DNA of 64,000 bases from Pseudomonas sp. Leaf48 (GCF_001421885.1 NZ_LMLH01000009.1:64604-128603); one strand, 5' to 3'. Numbered from the stretch's first letter, positions 27,424 to 38,888 are shown. The notes: generated by a model from the letters alone, not told the origin. Program-made: numbers and translations.

Positions 27424-28359
27424 ATGGCTGGCATTCTCGACACGGTAGACCAACGCACGCAACTGGTGGGTGAGAATCGCCTGGAAATTCTCATGTTCAG
27501 GCTCGCCGGACGGCAATTATTCGCGATCAACGTCTTTAAAGTGCAGGAAGTCTTGCAGCTGCCGAAGTTGACCCTGATGCCGCAGCGTCACCCTTTCGTT
27601 TGCGGTGTGGTCAACCTGCGTGGCCAGACTCTGCCGGTCATCGATTTGTCCCAGGCCATCGGCATGCGTCCATTGGTTCCGGGGCCTGGCAGCACGATTA
27701 TTGTCACCGAATACAACCGCTCCGTGCAGGCATTCCTGGTCGGGGGCGTGGACCGCATCGTCAATATGAACTGGGAGGCCATCCTGCCGCCACCCACCAG
27801 TGCTGGTCGCCAGCATTACCTGACGGCTATCAGCAAGGTCGATGATCAACTGGTGGAAATCATCGATGTGGAAAAAGTCCTCGCCGAAATCGTCCCCTAC
27901 AATGCCAAGGTATCCCGGGAAAAGCTCGACGACCCGGTGCTGGAACGTGCCCGTGGCCGCGAAGTGCTGCTGGTCGATGACTCGAATGTGGCCTTGTCGC
28001 AACTGCGTGACACCCTGGGTCAGCTCGGGGTGAAGATGCATGTCGCCAGTGACGGCTTGAAAGCCTTGAACAGGCTCAAGGCCTGGGCCGACAGCGGGAT
28101 CGATATGACCGAAAAACTGCTGATGGTGTTCACCGATGCGGAAATGCCGGAAATGGACGGCTATCGTCTGACCACCGAGATCCGCAATGATCCGCGTCTG
28201 CGCGGGTTGTACGTGGTGCTGCACACCTCCCTGTCCGGCAGCTTCAACGAATCGATGGTCAAGAAGGTTGGCTGCGACGATTTCCTCTCCAAGTTCCAGC
28301 CGGACAAACTCGTCGACGTAGTGCGCCAGCGTCTGATACTCGACGAAGTGCCAGCCTAA
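27424..28359 (+). CDS. cheV: Chemotaxis coupling protein CheV
   Basis: Protein of 311 aa. An N-terminal CheW domain (residues 20-165, with CGVVNLRGQTLPVIDL) links chemoreceptors to CheA. A C-terminal receiver (about 175-305) has DDSN, a phospho-acceptor in FTDAEMPEMDGY and Lys near FLSKFQPD, and tunes the signal by phosphorylation. The ATG at 27424 follows CAGGAG. The gene stands alone with its own flagellar promoter, as dispersed cheV genes do in pseudomonads. Confidence 0.93.
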   Translation: MAGILDTVDQRTQLVGENRLEILMFRLAGRQLFAINVFKVQEVLQLPKLTLMPQRHPFVCGVVNLRGQTLPVIDLSQAIGMRPLVPGPGSTIIVTEYNRSVQAFLVGGVDRIVNMNWEAILPPPTSAGRQHYLTAISKVDDQLVEIIDVEKVLAEIVPYNAKVSREKLDDPVLERARGREVLLVDDSNVALSQLRDTLGQLGVKMHVASDGLKALNRLKAWADSGIDMTEKLLMVFTDAEMPEMDGYRLTTEIRNDPRLRGLYVVLHTSLSGSFNESMVKKVGCDDFLSKFQPDKLVDVVRQRLILDEVPA

Positions 28360-28379
28360 TAACCCCGCCTTCTACAGGA

Positions 28380-28574
28380 TAATGCTGTTCACTTAAGCTG
28401 GAGCGCACACTTGTGGCGAGGGGGCTCGCCCCCGTTCGGCTGCGGAGCAGTCGTAAACCACTACACGCGGTATACCTGATACACCTCGGTGGCAGGTTTT
28501 GGGGACGCTTCGCGGCCCAACGGGGGCGAGCCCCCTCGCCACAAGGTGTGTGCCCGCTTAAGTGAACAGCATTA
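28380..28574. repeat. Symmetric REP-doublet element between cheV and the MOSC gene
   Basis: The outer arms TAATGCTGTTCACTTAAGC and GCTTAAGTGAACAGCATTA are a perfect 19-base inverted repeat. Inside them lie two head-to-head REP palindromes sharing GTGGCGAGGGGGCTCGCCCC, so the symmetry runs over almost 57 bases per arm. Imperfect direct repeats (11 of 13 bases) flank the element at 28367-28379 and 28575-28587. It has the structure of a REPIN or small non-autonomous element. No transposase gene is near. Confidence 0.8.
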
Positions 28575-28665
28575 GCCTCCTACAGGGGACTTTGGCGCCA
28601 TCCAGGCTTTGATTCGCCGCTGAAGCTCGTATAGGGTGACGCTTTTGCCTGACAAGGAGCTGGCC

Positions 28666-29472
28666 ATGCTGCGTCTGAGCGCGCTTTATCGTTATCCGTT
28701 GAAATCGGGCAAGGGCGAGACACTGGCACAGATCAGTCTCGACAAACTGGGGCTGGACGGCGATCGACGCTGGATGCTGGTGGACGAGGCCAGCGGACGT
28801 TTCCTGACCCAGCGAGCGGTAGCGCAGATGAGCCAGCTGTCGGCATTGTGGAATGCTCAAGGGGGGCTGACCCTTGCGGCGCCCGATCATGCGCCGATCA
28901 ATGTTGCCTTGCCCGGCAGTGCCGCTCAATTGCGCGGCGTGACGATCTGGCGCGACACCTTGCGGGTCCCCGATGCGGGTGATGAGGCCGCTGCCTGGGT
29001 CAGCGAGTTCATCGGCAAACCGACGCGGCTGGTGCAGGTGCCGCTCGATCGTGCGCGCACGACCCAGGCTGGCTACGGCAAGGATGACGATCAGGTGGCA
29101 TTCGCCGATGGCTTTCCATTGTTGCTGATCGGCCAGGCGTCCCTGGAGGAGCTGTCGCAACGGGTCGGGCGTCCCCTGGAGATGTTGCGTTTCCGTCCCA
29201 ACCTTGTGATCGAAGGCAGCGAAGCCTACGCCGAAGATGGCTGGAAGCGTATTCGCATCGGCGAGGTCGAGTTCCGGGTGGTCAAGCCCTGCTCGCGCTG
29301 CATCCTGACCACGATCGATCCGCAAACCGGGGAACGCAGCGATGATCGCGAGCCTCTGGCAAGCTTGCAGAAGTACCGTTCCCAGGCGGATGGCGCAATG
29401 TTCGGCCAGAATCTGGTCAACGACAGCAATGGTCGACTCGAAGTCGGCATGCCGGTCGAGATCCTCGAGTAG
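28666..29472 (+). CDS. MOSC-domain molybdenum-sulfur protein (YcbX-like)
   Basis: Protein of 268 aa with an N-terminal beta-barrel MOSC_N domain (LYRYPLKSGKGETL) and a C-terminal MOSC domain. Cys209 and Cys212 in VKPCSRCIL mark the sulfur or molybdenum ligand position. Homologues such as YcbX reduce N-hydroxylated compounds using molybdenum cofactor. The cofactor genes lie about 6 kb away, not adjacent. Start at 28666 follows AAGGAG; an upstream in-frame start is less supported. A strong terminator follows. Confidence 0.85.
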   Translation: MLRLSALYRYPLKSGKGETLAQISLDKLGLDGDRRWMLVDEASGRFLTQRAVAQMSQLSALWNAQGGLTLAAPDHAPINVALPGSAAQLRGVTIWRDTLRVPDAGDEAAAWVSEFIGKPTRLVQVPLDRARTTQAGYGKDDDQVAFADGFPLLLIGQASLEELSQRVGRPLEMLRFRPNLVIEGSEAYAEDGWKRIRIGEVEFRVVKPCSRCILTTIDPQTGERSDDREPLASLQKYRSQADGAMFGQNLVNDSNGRLEVGMPVEILE

Positions 29473-29486
29473 TCCCCGGTAGAACG

Positions 29487-29522
29487 AAAAATGCCCGCGT
29501 CCAGGAACGCGGGCATTTTTTT
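29487..29522. terminator. Bidirectional rho-independent terminator
   Basis: AAAATGCCCGCGT pairs with ACGCGGGCATTTT across a short loop, followed by further T residues. It ends the MOSC gene and also the convergent ppnP gene. Confidence 0.9.
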
Positions 29523-29544
29523 GTCGCGGTGAAAATCCGCAGGT

Positions 29545-29829
29545 TTAGCCGCGGTATTCGCACAGGTAGGCAGTATCGACGGCAACCTTGAGCTGGAACT
29601 TGCTGTTGGCCGGCACGTTGAACTGGCTGCCGGCGGCGAAGGTTTCCCAGCCGTTGCTGTCCGGCAGTTTGACCGTCAGGGCGCCGCTAACGACGTGCAT
29701 GATTTCCCGCTGGCTGGTGCCGAATTCGTATTCGCCCGGAGCCATGACGCCGATGGTCGCCGGACCTTCTGCGGTGCCAAAGGCGATCGACTTGACGGTG
29801 CCGTCGAAGTACTCGTTGACTTTAAACAT
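29545..29829 (-). CDS. ppnP: Pyrimidine/purine nucleoside phosphorylase PpnP
   Basis: Protein of 94 aa, a single cupin-like barrel (DUF1255). Family motifs [23 protein letters not shown] and [13 protein letters not shown] (in parts) are present. PpnP phosphorolyses several nucleosides to base and ribose-1-phosphate. The ATG at 29829 follows GAGGAAT; an open frame upstream of it is not needed. Single-gene unit. Confidence 0.92.
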   Translation of the reverse strand: MFKVNEYFDGTVKSIAFGTAEGPATIGVMAPGEYEFGTSQREIMHVVSGALTVKLPDSNGWETFAAGSQFNVPANSKFQLKVAVDTAYLCEYRG

Positions 29830-29898
29830 GGGCGATTCCTCGAAAAGGGCTGAAAAGGGCCGGCCAGTATGCACAAGGCCCTTGGCGCCGTCACCTGT

Positions 29899-30441
29899 CT
29901 AAAGCGGAAGAACCAGCGGCAGCAGGCGTGCGGTATTGCGCGCATCCTCCAGCGCCCGGTGCTGCTGGCCGCTGAACTGCATACCGGCCAGTTGCAGGGC
30001 GCCATTGAGCCCCAGCGGCCGTTCCAGTCTTCGGGCCTTGGCGAAGCGTTGCTTGAGGTTCATGTGGGTCACCTGGGTCAGTACGCTGTCCAGTTGCAGC
30101 CGCTGCCATTCCAGGAGCAGCTGTTTGCGATCGTAGTCGCCCCAACTGGCCCAGCCTTCAAGGCGTGTGTGATGCTGGCCGAGCCAGCGCTCGAACGCAG
30201 GCCAGACCTCGCGCAGAGGTTGTGCGGCATCGATGCTGGCCTGGGTGATGTGGGTCAGCTCGCGGCAAAACGGGGTCAGCAATGGCCGGCGCAGCGGCCG
30301 GACAAAGCGCTGGAAGTGATCCAGCTCACGTCCCTTGCGATCGACCAGAGTGGCGCCGATTTCAATGATTTCCATATCTGTGATTGGCCAACCGCCCTCA
30401 TCGGTGGTGGCCTCCAGATCAATGACCAGCCAGTGAGGCAT
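29899..30441 (-). CDS. DnaQ-like 3'-5' exonuclease (DEDDh)
   Basis: Protein of 180 aa. Exonuclease motifs: DLEAT near the N-terminus (Asp8, Glu10), a middle acidic motif near SWGDYDR, and HRALEDARNTARL at the C-terminus with the catalytic His and Asp. It resembles the KapD/ERI1-type exonuclease group, so RNA or DNA substrates are possible. Located 69 bases upstream of ppnP on the same strand, possibly co-transcribed. Confidence 0.85.
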   Translation of the reverse strand: MPHWLVIDLEATTDEGGWPITDMEIIEIGATLVDRKGRELDHFQRFVRPLRRPLLTPFCRELTHITQASIDAAQPLREVWPAFERWLGQHHTRLEGWASWGDYDRKQLLLEWQRLQLDSVLTQVTHMNLKQRFAKARRLERPLGLNGALQLAGMQFSGQQHRALEDARNTARLLPLVLPL

Positions 30442-30511
30442 CGCAGGGTTCCTGGTATCCGCGTCCTATAGGCGTTGAGCGTAGCTAAACCCGGCCGTTG
30501 CGCCTAGCGGC

Positions 30512-32473
<1,962 letters not shown>

Positions 32474-32512
32474 GGGGTGGCTCTCTAAAATTTGCGATGA
32501 CTGTTTGGGCCT

Positions 32513-32587
32513 CATCGCGAGCAGGCTCGCTCCCACATGGGATTTTTGTCGTTCACAAAACCTGTGGGAGCGAGCTTGCTCGCGATG
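32513..32587. repeat. REPIN inside the atu operon
   Basis: CATCGCGAGCAGGCTCGCTC and its inverted near-copy GAGCGAGCTTGCTCGCGATG form a REP doublet with loop. It fills the gap between atuE and atuF in an otherwise tightly packed operon. REPINs of this sequence type are typical of P. fluorescens genomes. Confidence 0.85.
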
Positions 32588-32591
32588 CTTT

Positions 32592-33389
32592 TTAAGAGGC
32601 CCACCCCGGTTTACGTTTCTGCATGAAAGCCATGGTCCCTTCGACACCTTCAGGCCCCGTCACCGCCTCGCTGAACCACTGCGCTGCTTCATCCAGCAGC
32701 GCATCGGACGGTTGTCCGGCACTGGCCAGCAACAGCTTCTTGGTCGCCGCATTGGCTTGCGGCGCGCAACACAGGACATGGGCCAACACCTCGTCCAGAC
32801 GCTCGGCCAAAGCTTGCGGGTCGTGTTCGACAAAATGCACCAGCCCCAGGCGCCGGGCCTGGGTGCCATCGAAACGGGCCGCTGTCAGGGCCAGTCGGCG
32901 GGCCTGGGTCAGGCCGATTCGCTGCACCACGAATGGCGCGATCTGCGCCGGCAGCAAACCCAGGCTGGTTTCCGGCATGCCGAACTGCGCCTGATGGTCG
33001 GCCAGGGCAATATCGCTGACGCAGGCCAGGCCGAGGCCACCGCCGAGCACTGCGCCTTGCAGCACCGTGATGACCACTTGCGGCGCGTGTTGAACTTCTT
33101 GCAGCAGCGCACCGAATACCCGGTTCAAATCGCGATGTGCGTTCGAACCCTGCGCGCGGGCGTTGGCCATGTCCTTGATATCGCCACCGGCACAGAAATG
33201 TCCACCGACACCGCCGATCACCAGTGCGCGAACCCCTGGTTTATCGCGTACCGAGGCCACCACCGAGCGCAATTCGGTGACCATCTGCAAGCTCATCGCA
33301 TTGCGGCATTCCGGGCGGTTGAGGGTGATGTGCAGCACGCCGTTGTGCAGCTCCAGCAGCAAGGTCTGACAAACCGGCAGATTGTTCAT
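32592..33389 (-). CDS. atuE: Isohexenylglutaconyl-CoA hydratase AtuE
   Basis: Protein of 265 aa of the crotonase fold. The oxyanion-hole segments are GGHFCAGGDIKDM and QGAVLGGGLGLACVSD. It hydrates isohexenylglutaconyl-CoA to 3-hydroxy-3-isohexenylglutaryl-CoA in the Atu pathway. The ATG at 33389 overlaps the stop of atuD (ATGA). Crotonase-fold sequence alone would also fit LiuC; the operon context favours AtuE. Confidence 0.86.
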   Translation of the reverse strand: MNNLPVCQTLLLELHNGVLHITLNRPECRNAMSLQMVTELRSVVASVRDKPGVRALVIGGVGGHFCAGGDIKDMANARAQGSNAHRDLNRVFGALLQEVQHAPQVVITVLQGAVLGGGLGLACVSDIALADHQAQFGMPETSLGLLPAQIAPFVVQRIGLTQARRLALTAARFDGTQARRLGLVHFVEHDPQALAERLDEVLAHVLCCAPQANAATKKLLLASAGQPSDALLDEAAQWFSEAVTGPEGVEGTMAFMQKRKPGWAS

Positions 33390-34543
33390 TTCTTTTTCCC
33401 CGGCAGGATGCCCATGAGTTTGCAGATGATCCCCAGCATGATCTCGTCGGCGCCGCCGCCGATCGACACCAGGCGCACGTCCCGGTAGGCCCGGGCCACC
33501 GGGTTGTCCCACATGAAGCCCATGCCGCCCCAATACTGCAGGCAACTGTCGCTGACTTCGCGGCCCAGCCGCCCGGCCTTGAGCTTGGCCATGGACGCCA
33601 GGCGCGTAACGTCCTGACCTTTGATGTATTGCTCGGTGGCCTGATAGACCAGCGCGCGCAGGCATTCGATTTCGGTTTGCAGTTCTGCCAGGCGGAAGTG
33701 GATCACCTGGTTGTCGATCAGCGCATTGCCGAAGGTCTTGCGTTCCTTGCAATACTCGATGGTGCTGTCGACGCAGTATTCCAGGCCCTTGATCATGTTC
33801 GCCGCGCCGAACAGGCGTTCTTCCTGGAACTGCAGCATCTGCATCATGAAGCCTGCGCCTTCATGGCCGATGCGATTGCGCTGCGGCACGCGTACGTTGT
33901 CGAAAAACACCTGGGCGGTTTCCGAGCTGCGCATGCCGAGTTTGTCCAAGTGCGAACTCAGGCTGATACCCGGGGTGTTCATGGGCACCATGATCAGCGA
34001 CTTGTTGATGTGCGGTTTGTCGTCCGAGGTGTTGGCCAGCAGGCAGATGAAATCGGCGCTTGGCGAGTTGGTGATCCACATCTTGCTGCCATTGATCACA
34101 TAGTCGTCGCCGTCCTTTCGCGCGGTGGTTTTCAGTCCGGCGACGTCGGAACCGGCCCCGACTTCGGAGACGCCGATGCAGCCGACCTGCTCGCCGCTGA
34201 TGGCCGGTCGCAGAAATTCTTCGCGCAAGTCATCGGAGCCAAAGCGGGCCAGTGCCGGGGTGCACATGTCAGTCTGCACGCCGATGGACATCGGAATACC
34301 ACCGCAATGAATGGTGCCGAACTCTTCGGCAGCGACGATCGAATAGCTGTAGTCCAGCCCCATGCCGCCGAACTTTTCCGGTTTCGAGATCCCCAGCAGG
34401 CCGAGGTCGCCAGCCTTGCGAAAGATCTCATGGATCGGAAAGCGCCCGGCCTTTTCCCATTCTTCGACATGAGGGTTGATCTCGTGCTCGACGAATTGGC
34501 GGACGGTGCGACGCAGTGCTTCGTGTTCCTGGGTGAAGATCAT
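33386..34543 (-). CDS. atuD: Citronellyl-CoA dehydrogenase AtuD
   Basis: Protein of 385 aa, an acyl-CoA dehydrogenase. Flavin-domain motifs include GCIGVSEVGAGSDVAGLKT and MWITNSPSADF; the C-terminal helices carry QYWGGMGFM and the RAYRDVRLVSIGGGADEI end. It oxidises citronellyl-CoA to geranyl-CoA with FAD. AGGAGAAC stands upstream of the ATG. Length equals the P. aeruginosa AtuD as I recall it. Overlaps atuE. Confidence 0.88.
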   Translation of the reverse strand: MIFTQEHEALRRTVRQFVEHEINPHVEEWEKAGRFPIHEIFRKAGDLGLLGISKPEKFGGMGLDYSYSIVAAEEFGTIHCGGIPMSIGVQTDMCTPALARFGSDDLREEFLRPAISGEQVGCIGVSEVGAGSDVAGLKTTARKDGDDYVINGSKMWITNSPSADFICLLANTSDDKPHINKSLIMVPMNTPGISLSSHLDKLGMRSSETAQVFFDNVRVPQRNRIGHEGAGFMMQMLQFQEERLFGAANMIKGLEYCVDSTIEYCKERKTFGNALIDNQVIHFRLAELQTEIECLRALVYQATEQYIKGQDVTRLASMAKLKAGRLGREVSDSCLQYWGGMGFMWDNPVARAYRDVRLVSIGGGADEIMLGIICKLMGILPGKKK

Positions 34544-34568
34544 TTTTATTGTTCTCCTTTGATCGCCC

Positions 34569-36185
34569 TCAGAAGCGGGCTACACCAAAACTGTTGGCTT
34601 GCAGCGGCCGCACTTGGGCCTCGTGACAGATATCGAGCAAGTAACCGAGCAAGGTCCGGGTATCGCGCGGGTCGATCAAACCGTCGTCCCACAGATTGGC
34701 GCTGCCATAGAGCGCCGTGGACTGGCTGTCGAGTTTCTGCGCGGTGACCTGTTCAAGCATGTCGAGCATTTTCGGGTCGGGCACCAGGCCGTCCTTGGCC
34801 TGCTTGGCTTCGGTAACGATGCGCAGCACCTTGCCTGCCTGCGCGCCGCCCATGACGGCGGTGCGGCTGTTGGGCCAGGCGAAGATGAAGCGCGGGTCCA
34901 GACCGCGGCCGCACATCGCGTAGTTGCCCGCACCGTAGGAGCCGCCGACCACCACAGTCAGTTTCGGCACCCGTGCATTGGCCACGGCCTGAATCATCTT
35001 GGCGCCGTGCTTGATCACGCCTTGCTGTTCCGACTCGGTGCCGACCATGAAGCCTGTGGTGTTGTGGAAGAACAGCAGCGGTGTCTTGCTCTGGTCGCAC
35101 AGCTGGATGAACTGTGCGGCCTTGCTTGCCCCCTTGGGGGTGATCGGGCCGTTGTTGCCGATGAAGCCGCAGGCGCGGCCCTGAATCCGCAGGTGACCGC
35201 AAACGGTCTGTTGATCGAACTCGGCCTTGAATTCGAGAAAGTTCGACGCATCGGCGATGCGGGCGATGATTTCGCGTACGTCATAGGGCTTTTTCGGGTC
35301 GTCCGGAATCAGCCCCAACAGTTCGTCGATGGGGTACAGCGGTTCCTCCCAGTGCCGTTGCGCCAGGGGCGGCAGCTGTTCGTTCCACGGCAGCAGGCTG
35401 ACGATCTCGCGCACCTGGCGCACGCCGTCGGCATCGTTTTCGGCCAGGTATTCGGCGGTGCCGGCGGTTTGTGCGTGCATCTCGGCGCCCCCCAGTTCTT
35501 CATCGGTGGCAACCTCACCAGTGGCGGCCTTGAGCAGCGGCGGGCCGGCGAGAAACAGCTTGGCCTTGCCACGCACCACCACCACGTAATCCGACAAGCC
35601 CGGCTGATAGGCGCCACCCGCCGTGGCCGAGCCGTGTACCACGGTGATCTGCGGCAAGCCCATGGCAGACATGCGCGCCTGATTGGCAAAGCTGCGCGCG
35701 CCTTCGACGAAAATCTCCGCCGCGTAATTGAGGTTGGCGCCGCCGCTTTCGGCGAGGGTAATTACTGGCAGGCGGTTTTCCATGGCGATCTGTTGCAGGC
35801 GCAGGGATTTTTTCAGGCCACTGGGAGAGATGGTCCCGCCCTTGATCGCGCTGTTGTTGGCCACCACCAGCACGCGCACACCGGACACGTAGCCGATCCC
35901 GGCGATCAAGCCACCGCCGGCCGAGCTGCCGTCCTTGTCGTCGTGCAATTTGTAGCCGGCCAGGCTCGCCAGTTCGAGGAACGGCGCGCCGGGGTCCAGC
36001 AGCAGGTTGAGGCGTTCTCTCGGCAACAACTGGCCGCGCTTTTCGAATTTCGGCCGGGCTTGCTCCGCTTTGTTCAGCAGGTTCTGCTCCAGCTCGCGGA
36101 CTTGCTCGATGGCGCTGAGCATTGCCGCGCGATTGCGCGCGAACTGTTCGCTGAAAGGGTCCACTTGCGACTCAATCACCGTCAT
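34569..36185 (-). CDS. atuC: Geranyl-CoA carboxylase beta (carboxyltransferase) subunit AtuC
   Basis: Protein of 538 aa with two crotonase-like halves. The carboxyltransferase signatures HGSATAGGAYQPG and the CoA-pocket segment GGSYGAGNYAMCGRG are present. It transfers CO2 from biotin on AtuF to geranyl-CoA. It ends 25 bases before atuD and starts three bases after atuB. LiuB, the leucine-pathway counterpart, is close in sequence, so the assignment depends on the operon. Confidence 0.88.
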   Translation of the reverse strand: MTVIESQVDPFSEQFARNRAAMLSAIEQVRELEQNLLNKAEQARPKFEKRGQLLPRERLNLLLDPGAPFLELASLAGYKLHDDKDGSSAGGGLIAGIGYVSGVRVLVVANNSAIKGGTISPSGLKKSLRLQQIAMENRLPVITLAESGGANLNYAAEIFVEGARSFANQARMSAMGLPQITVVHGSATAGGAYQPGLSDYVVVVRGKAKLFLAGPPLLKAATGEVATDEELGGAEMHAQTAGTAEYLAENDADGVRQVREIVSLLPWNEQLPPLAQRHWEEPLYPIDELLGLIPDDPKKPYDVREIIARIADASNFLEFKAEFDQQTVCGHLRIQGRACGFIGNNGPITPKGASKAAQFIQLCDQSKTPLLFFHNTTGFMVGTESEQQGVIKHGAKMIQAVANARVPKLTVVVGGSYGAGNYAMCGRGLDPRFIFAWPNSRTAVMGGAQAGKVLRIVTEAKQAKDGLVPDPKMLDMLEQVTAQKLDSQSTALYGSANLWDDGLIDPRDTRTLLGYLLDICHEAQVRPLQANSFGVARF

Positions 36186-36188
36186 GGG

Positions 36189-37073
36189 TTATTCCTTGTC
36201 CTGGCGGCCATCGAGCTGCAGCACATCCGGTAAATAGGCACGGTGGAAACCGTTGTACGACTCGCTGTTTTTCGCCTTGTGAATCGGCCAGGCGCGCCCG
36301 CCGAGGCTGGCGGCACCATCGATGCGTAACGTACTGCCACTGACAAAGGCCGCCGCCGGGCTGAGCAGGAAAACGATCGCGGCGCTGACTTCCGATTCGG
36401 TGCCGATGCGCTTGAGCGGTACATGTTCGCGCAAGGTCGGGATCACCGCCTTGAACGCACCTTCGTAGGTGTCCATGCCGCTGGAAGCGATCCAGCCCGG
36501 CGCCACGGCGTTGACCCGAACCCCGGCATAACCCCACTCGAACGCAGCGGTCTTGGTCAGGTTGTCCATGCCCGAGCGTGCGGCACCGGAGTGGCCCATG
36601 CCGGGCATGCCGCCCCACATGTCGGCGAGCATGTTGACGATGGCCCCGCCGTGTTTGCTCATGGACTGGTTGAACACTTCCCGGGCCATCAGGAAACCGC
36701 CGACCAGATTGGTGCGCATCACGGTTTCGAAGCCCTTTTGATTGATCGAGGCCAGGGGTGACGGATACTGGCCGCCGGCGTTGTTGACCAGGCCATGGAT
36801 GGGGCCGTGTTTGCCGATCAGTTCGCTGACCAGATGTTTGACCGGCTCTTCCTCGCGAATATCGCAAACGGCCCAATCGGCCTGGCCGCCGTCTTCGGCA
36901 ATTTCAGCCGCGACGTTCTTCAGCTTGTCGGCGTTGCGCCCGACCAGCAGCACGTGGGCGCCGAGGGCCGCCAGCTCATGGGCGGTGCAGCGTCCGATGC
37001 CACTGCCGCCGCCGGTGACGATGATGTTTTGGCCGGCAAACAGATCGGCTTTGAAAATCGAATCGTAGGCCAT
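36189..37073 (-). CDS. atuB: Short-chain dehydrogenase/reductase AtuB
   Basis: Protein of 294 aa. The Rossmann motif TGGGSGIGR and NNAGGQ identify an SDR. At the usual YxxxK active site the sequence is GHSGAARSG: the tyrosine is His and the lysine is Arg. This resembles 2,4-dienoyl-CoA-reductase-like SDRs, which lack the tyrosine, though they keep the lysine. The step in citronellol breakdown is not settled. Sits between atuA and atuC with gaps of 12 and three bases. Confidence 0.86.
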   Translation of the reverse strand: MAYDSIFKADLFAGQNIIVTGGGSGIGRCTAHELAALGAHVLLVGRNADKLKNVAAEIAEDGGQADWAVCDIREEEPVKHLVSELIGKHGPIHGLVNNAGGQYPSPLASINQKGFETVMRTNLVGGFLMAREVFNQSMSKHGGAIVNMLADMWGGMPGMGHSGAARSGMDNLTKTAAFEWGYAGVRVNAVAPGWIASSGMDTYEGAFKAVIPTLREHVPLKRIGTESEVSAAIVFLLSPAAAFVSGSTLRIDGAASLGGRAWPIHKAKNSESYNGFHRAYLPDVLQLDGRQDKE

Positions 37074-37085
37074 GGCGGCAGTCCT

Positions 37086-38888
37086 CTACTTGACTTGGTC
37101 GGCGATGCTCTGTGGCACCGGAATCTGGATTTCCAGCAGTTGCTGGGCGAAGGCTTTGCCTTGTGGATCAATCCGCAGGCTGGCGATACCGCCACCGCCG
37201 AGGGCGTTCTCCAGGAGGAAATTCAGGCTGTGGCTGGCAGGCAGATACCAGCGTTCCACCCGTCCGTGGACCGGATCGAGGACGTGATTCATCCAGTCGA
37301 CGATCACCTCCGGGGTCAACGCTTCGGCGATCCACGGCAGGTATTCGGGCTCGCGGGCCATGACACCTATGTTGCTGTGATTGCCCTTGTCGCCGGAGCG
37401 CGCGACGGCGAGTTTGACCAGGGCCACGCTGGCGTCGGCCGGCCCCGCGGGCTTTGGCGGTGCGAAGGGTGCGGGCAAGTCGTTGCTGTCGAGCACATCG
37501 AGGGTGGGCAGGGCGCACGGATGGCGCTCACCGCTGAGGTCGATTTCCAGCTGGCAGGCGTTCTTGTCGATCAGGAACGAGAACAGCCGGATCAGCGGAT
37601 ATACCGTCGGCCGGCCACCGACAATCCCGGTCAGCCCCGGCGCCATACCAGTGGCCGCTTGGGCAATTTCCCGGGAGAAAAGGATCAGCGCGTGTTTACT
37701 GGCATGGCGCACTGCGATCTTGATCACCACTTCGCGGCTGTCCTGGCGCTGGCCGTGGGGGCCGTAGGTGGCTTCGCTGCCCAGCAACTCGATGTTCACC
37801 TCGCTGTACGGCGCCCAGCCGCGTTGACTGAGCATTTGCGAGGTCTTGTTGATGATGGCTTCGCTGACCCGGCGTGCCTTGTCGACGGCATCGATACCGG
37901 CGATCAGGCAACTGGCCGTGCAGCGAAAACCGTCCGGGCAGGTGGCGCTGACCTTGTATTGGGCGGTAGGTGGCAAGCCTTTGGCACCGTGTACCTGCAC
38001 CGCGTTCTTGCCCTGTTGCACCAGCCTGACTTGAGTGAAGTCGCACACCACATCGGGCAACAGATAGGCCCGAGGATCGCCAATTTCATAGAGCATCTGC
38101 TCACCCACCGTCAGCGGCGTGACCAGGCCGCCTGTGCCTGCGGGCTTGCTGACGATGAACTGACTGTCGGCGCTGACTTCGACGATGGGGAAACCGATGT
38201 GTTCGTAGTCCGTAACATCGCGCCAATCGGTGTAGTTGCCACCGGTACACTGGGCGCCGCATTCGATGATATGACCGGCCAGGGCCGCCTGGGCCAATTT
38301 GTCGTAGTCGTGCCACGACCAGTTGAACTCATGCACTAGGGCGGCGCTGACCACGGCGCTGTCGACCACACGCCCGGTGATCACAATGTCCGCACCCAGG
38401 CGCAGGGCTTCGACGATGCCCGGCGCGCCGAGGTAGGCGTTGGTCGAGACGCACAAGGGTGGCAGCGGTGCGCCGCTGAACATTTCCTCGATACCCAGGC
38501 TGCCCAGTCGTTTGAACTGCGGTTGCAGGTCATCACCCAGCAGCACGGCGATTTTCAGTGCTACGCCCGCCTTGTCGCAGGCTGCCTGCAAGGCTGCTGC
38601 ACAAGCCAGGGGGTTGACGCCGCCGGCGTTGCTGATGACGCGGATTTTTTGTTCTGCGAGCTGTGCCAGCAAGGGCGTGAGGACTTCTATGAAGTCGCCC
38701 GCATAGCCAGCCTGGGGATCTTTCATGCGTGCGCCGGCCATGATCGACATGGTGATTTCGGCCAGATAGTCGAACACCAGATAATCCAGATGCCCGCATT
38801 CGACCAATTGCGCTGCCGCAGTCGAGGTGTCACCCCAAAAGGCGCTGGCGCAACCGATGCGAACAGTTTTTGGCGCAGTCCGTTCCAT
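37086..38888 (-). CDS. atuA: Acyclic terpene utilisation protein AtuA
   Basis: Protein of 600 aa, DUF1446 family, the hallmark of the atu operon. N-terminal [19 protein letters not shown] and [17 protein letters not shown] and the glycine-containing [15 protein letters not shown] are typical. A C-terminal domain with [16 protein letters not shown] is fused, as usual. Needed for growth on citronellol and geraniol, biochemical step unproven. First gene of the operon; GGGAGGTGG precedes the ATG at 38888. The frame is open further upstream through the operator region, which is not coding. Confidence 0.92.
   Translation of the reverse strand: MERTAPKTVRIGCASAFWGDTSTAAAQLVECGHLDYLVFDYLAEITMSIMAGARMKDPQAGYAGDFIEVLTPLLAQLAEQKIRVISNAGGVNPLACAAALQAACDKAGVALKIAVLLGDDLQPQFKRLGSLGIEEMFSGAPLPPLCVSTNAYLGAPGIVEALRLGADIVITGRVVDSAVVSAALVHEFNWSWHDYDKLAQAALAGHIIECGAQCTGGNYTDWRDVTDYEHIGFPIVEVSADSQFIVSKPAGTGGLVTPLTVGEQMLYEIGDPRAYLLPDVVCDFTQVRLVQQGKNAVQVHGAKGLPPTAQYKVSATCPDGFRCTASCLIAGIDAVDKARRVSEAIINKTSQMLSQRGWAPYSEVNIELLGSEATYGPHGQRQDSREVVIKIAVRHASKHALILFSREIAQAATGMAPGLTGIVGGRPTVYPLIRLFSFLIDKNACQLEIDLSGERHPCALPTLDVLDSNDLPAPFAPPKPAGPADASVALVKLAVARSGDKGNHSNIGVMAREPEYLPWIAEALTPEVIVDWMNHVLDPVHGRVERWYLPASHSLNFLLENALGGGGIASLRIDPQGKAFAQQLLEIQIPVPQSIADQVK

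Noticed and set aside
27166..27516. Possible gene antisense to the cheV start
   Set aside because: Overlaps the sigma-28 promoter and the 5' end of cheV and has no recognisable features.
28380..28574. CRISPR-like repeat or transcription terminator
   Set aside because: There are only two copies in inverted orientation with REP core sequences and no spacers; the structure is a REP doublet.
32474..32647. N-terminal extension of atuF
   Set aside because: The open codons upstream of 32473 run through the REPIN and have no family similarity; the KILIANRG start is normal for biotin carboxylases.
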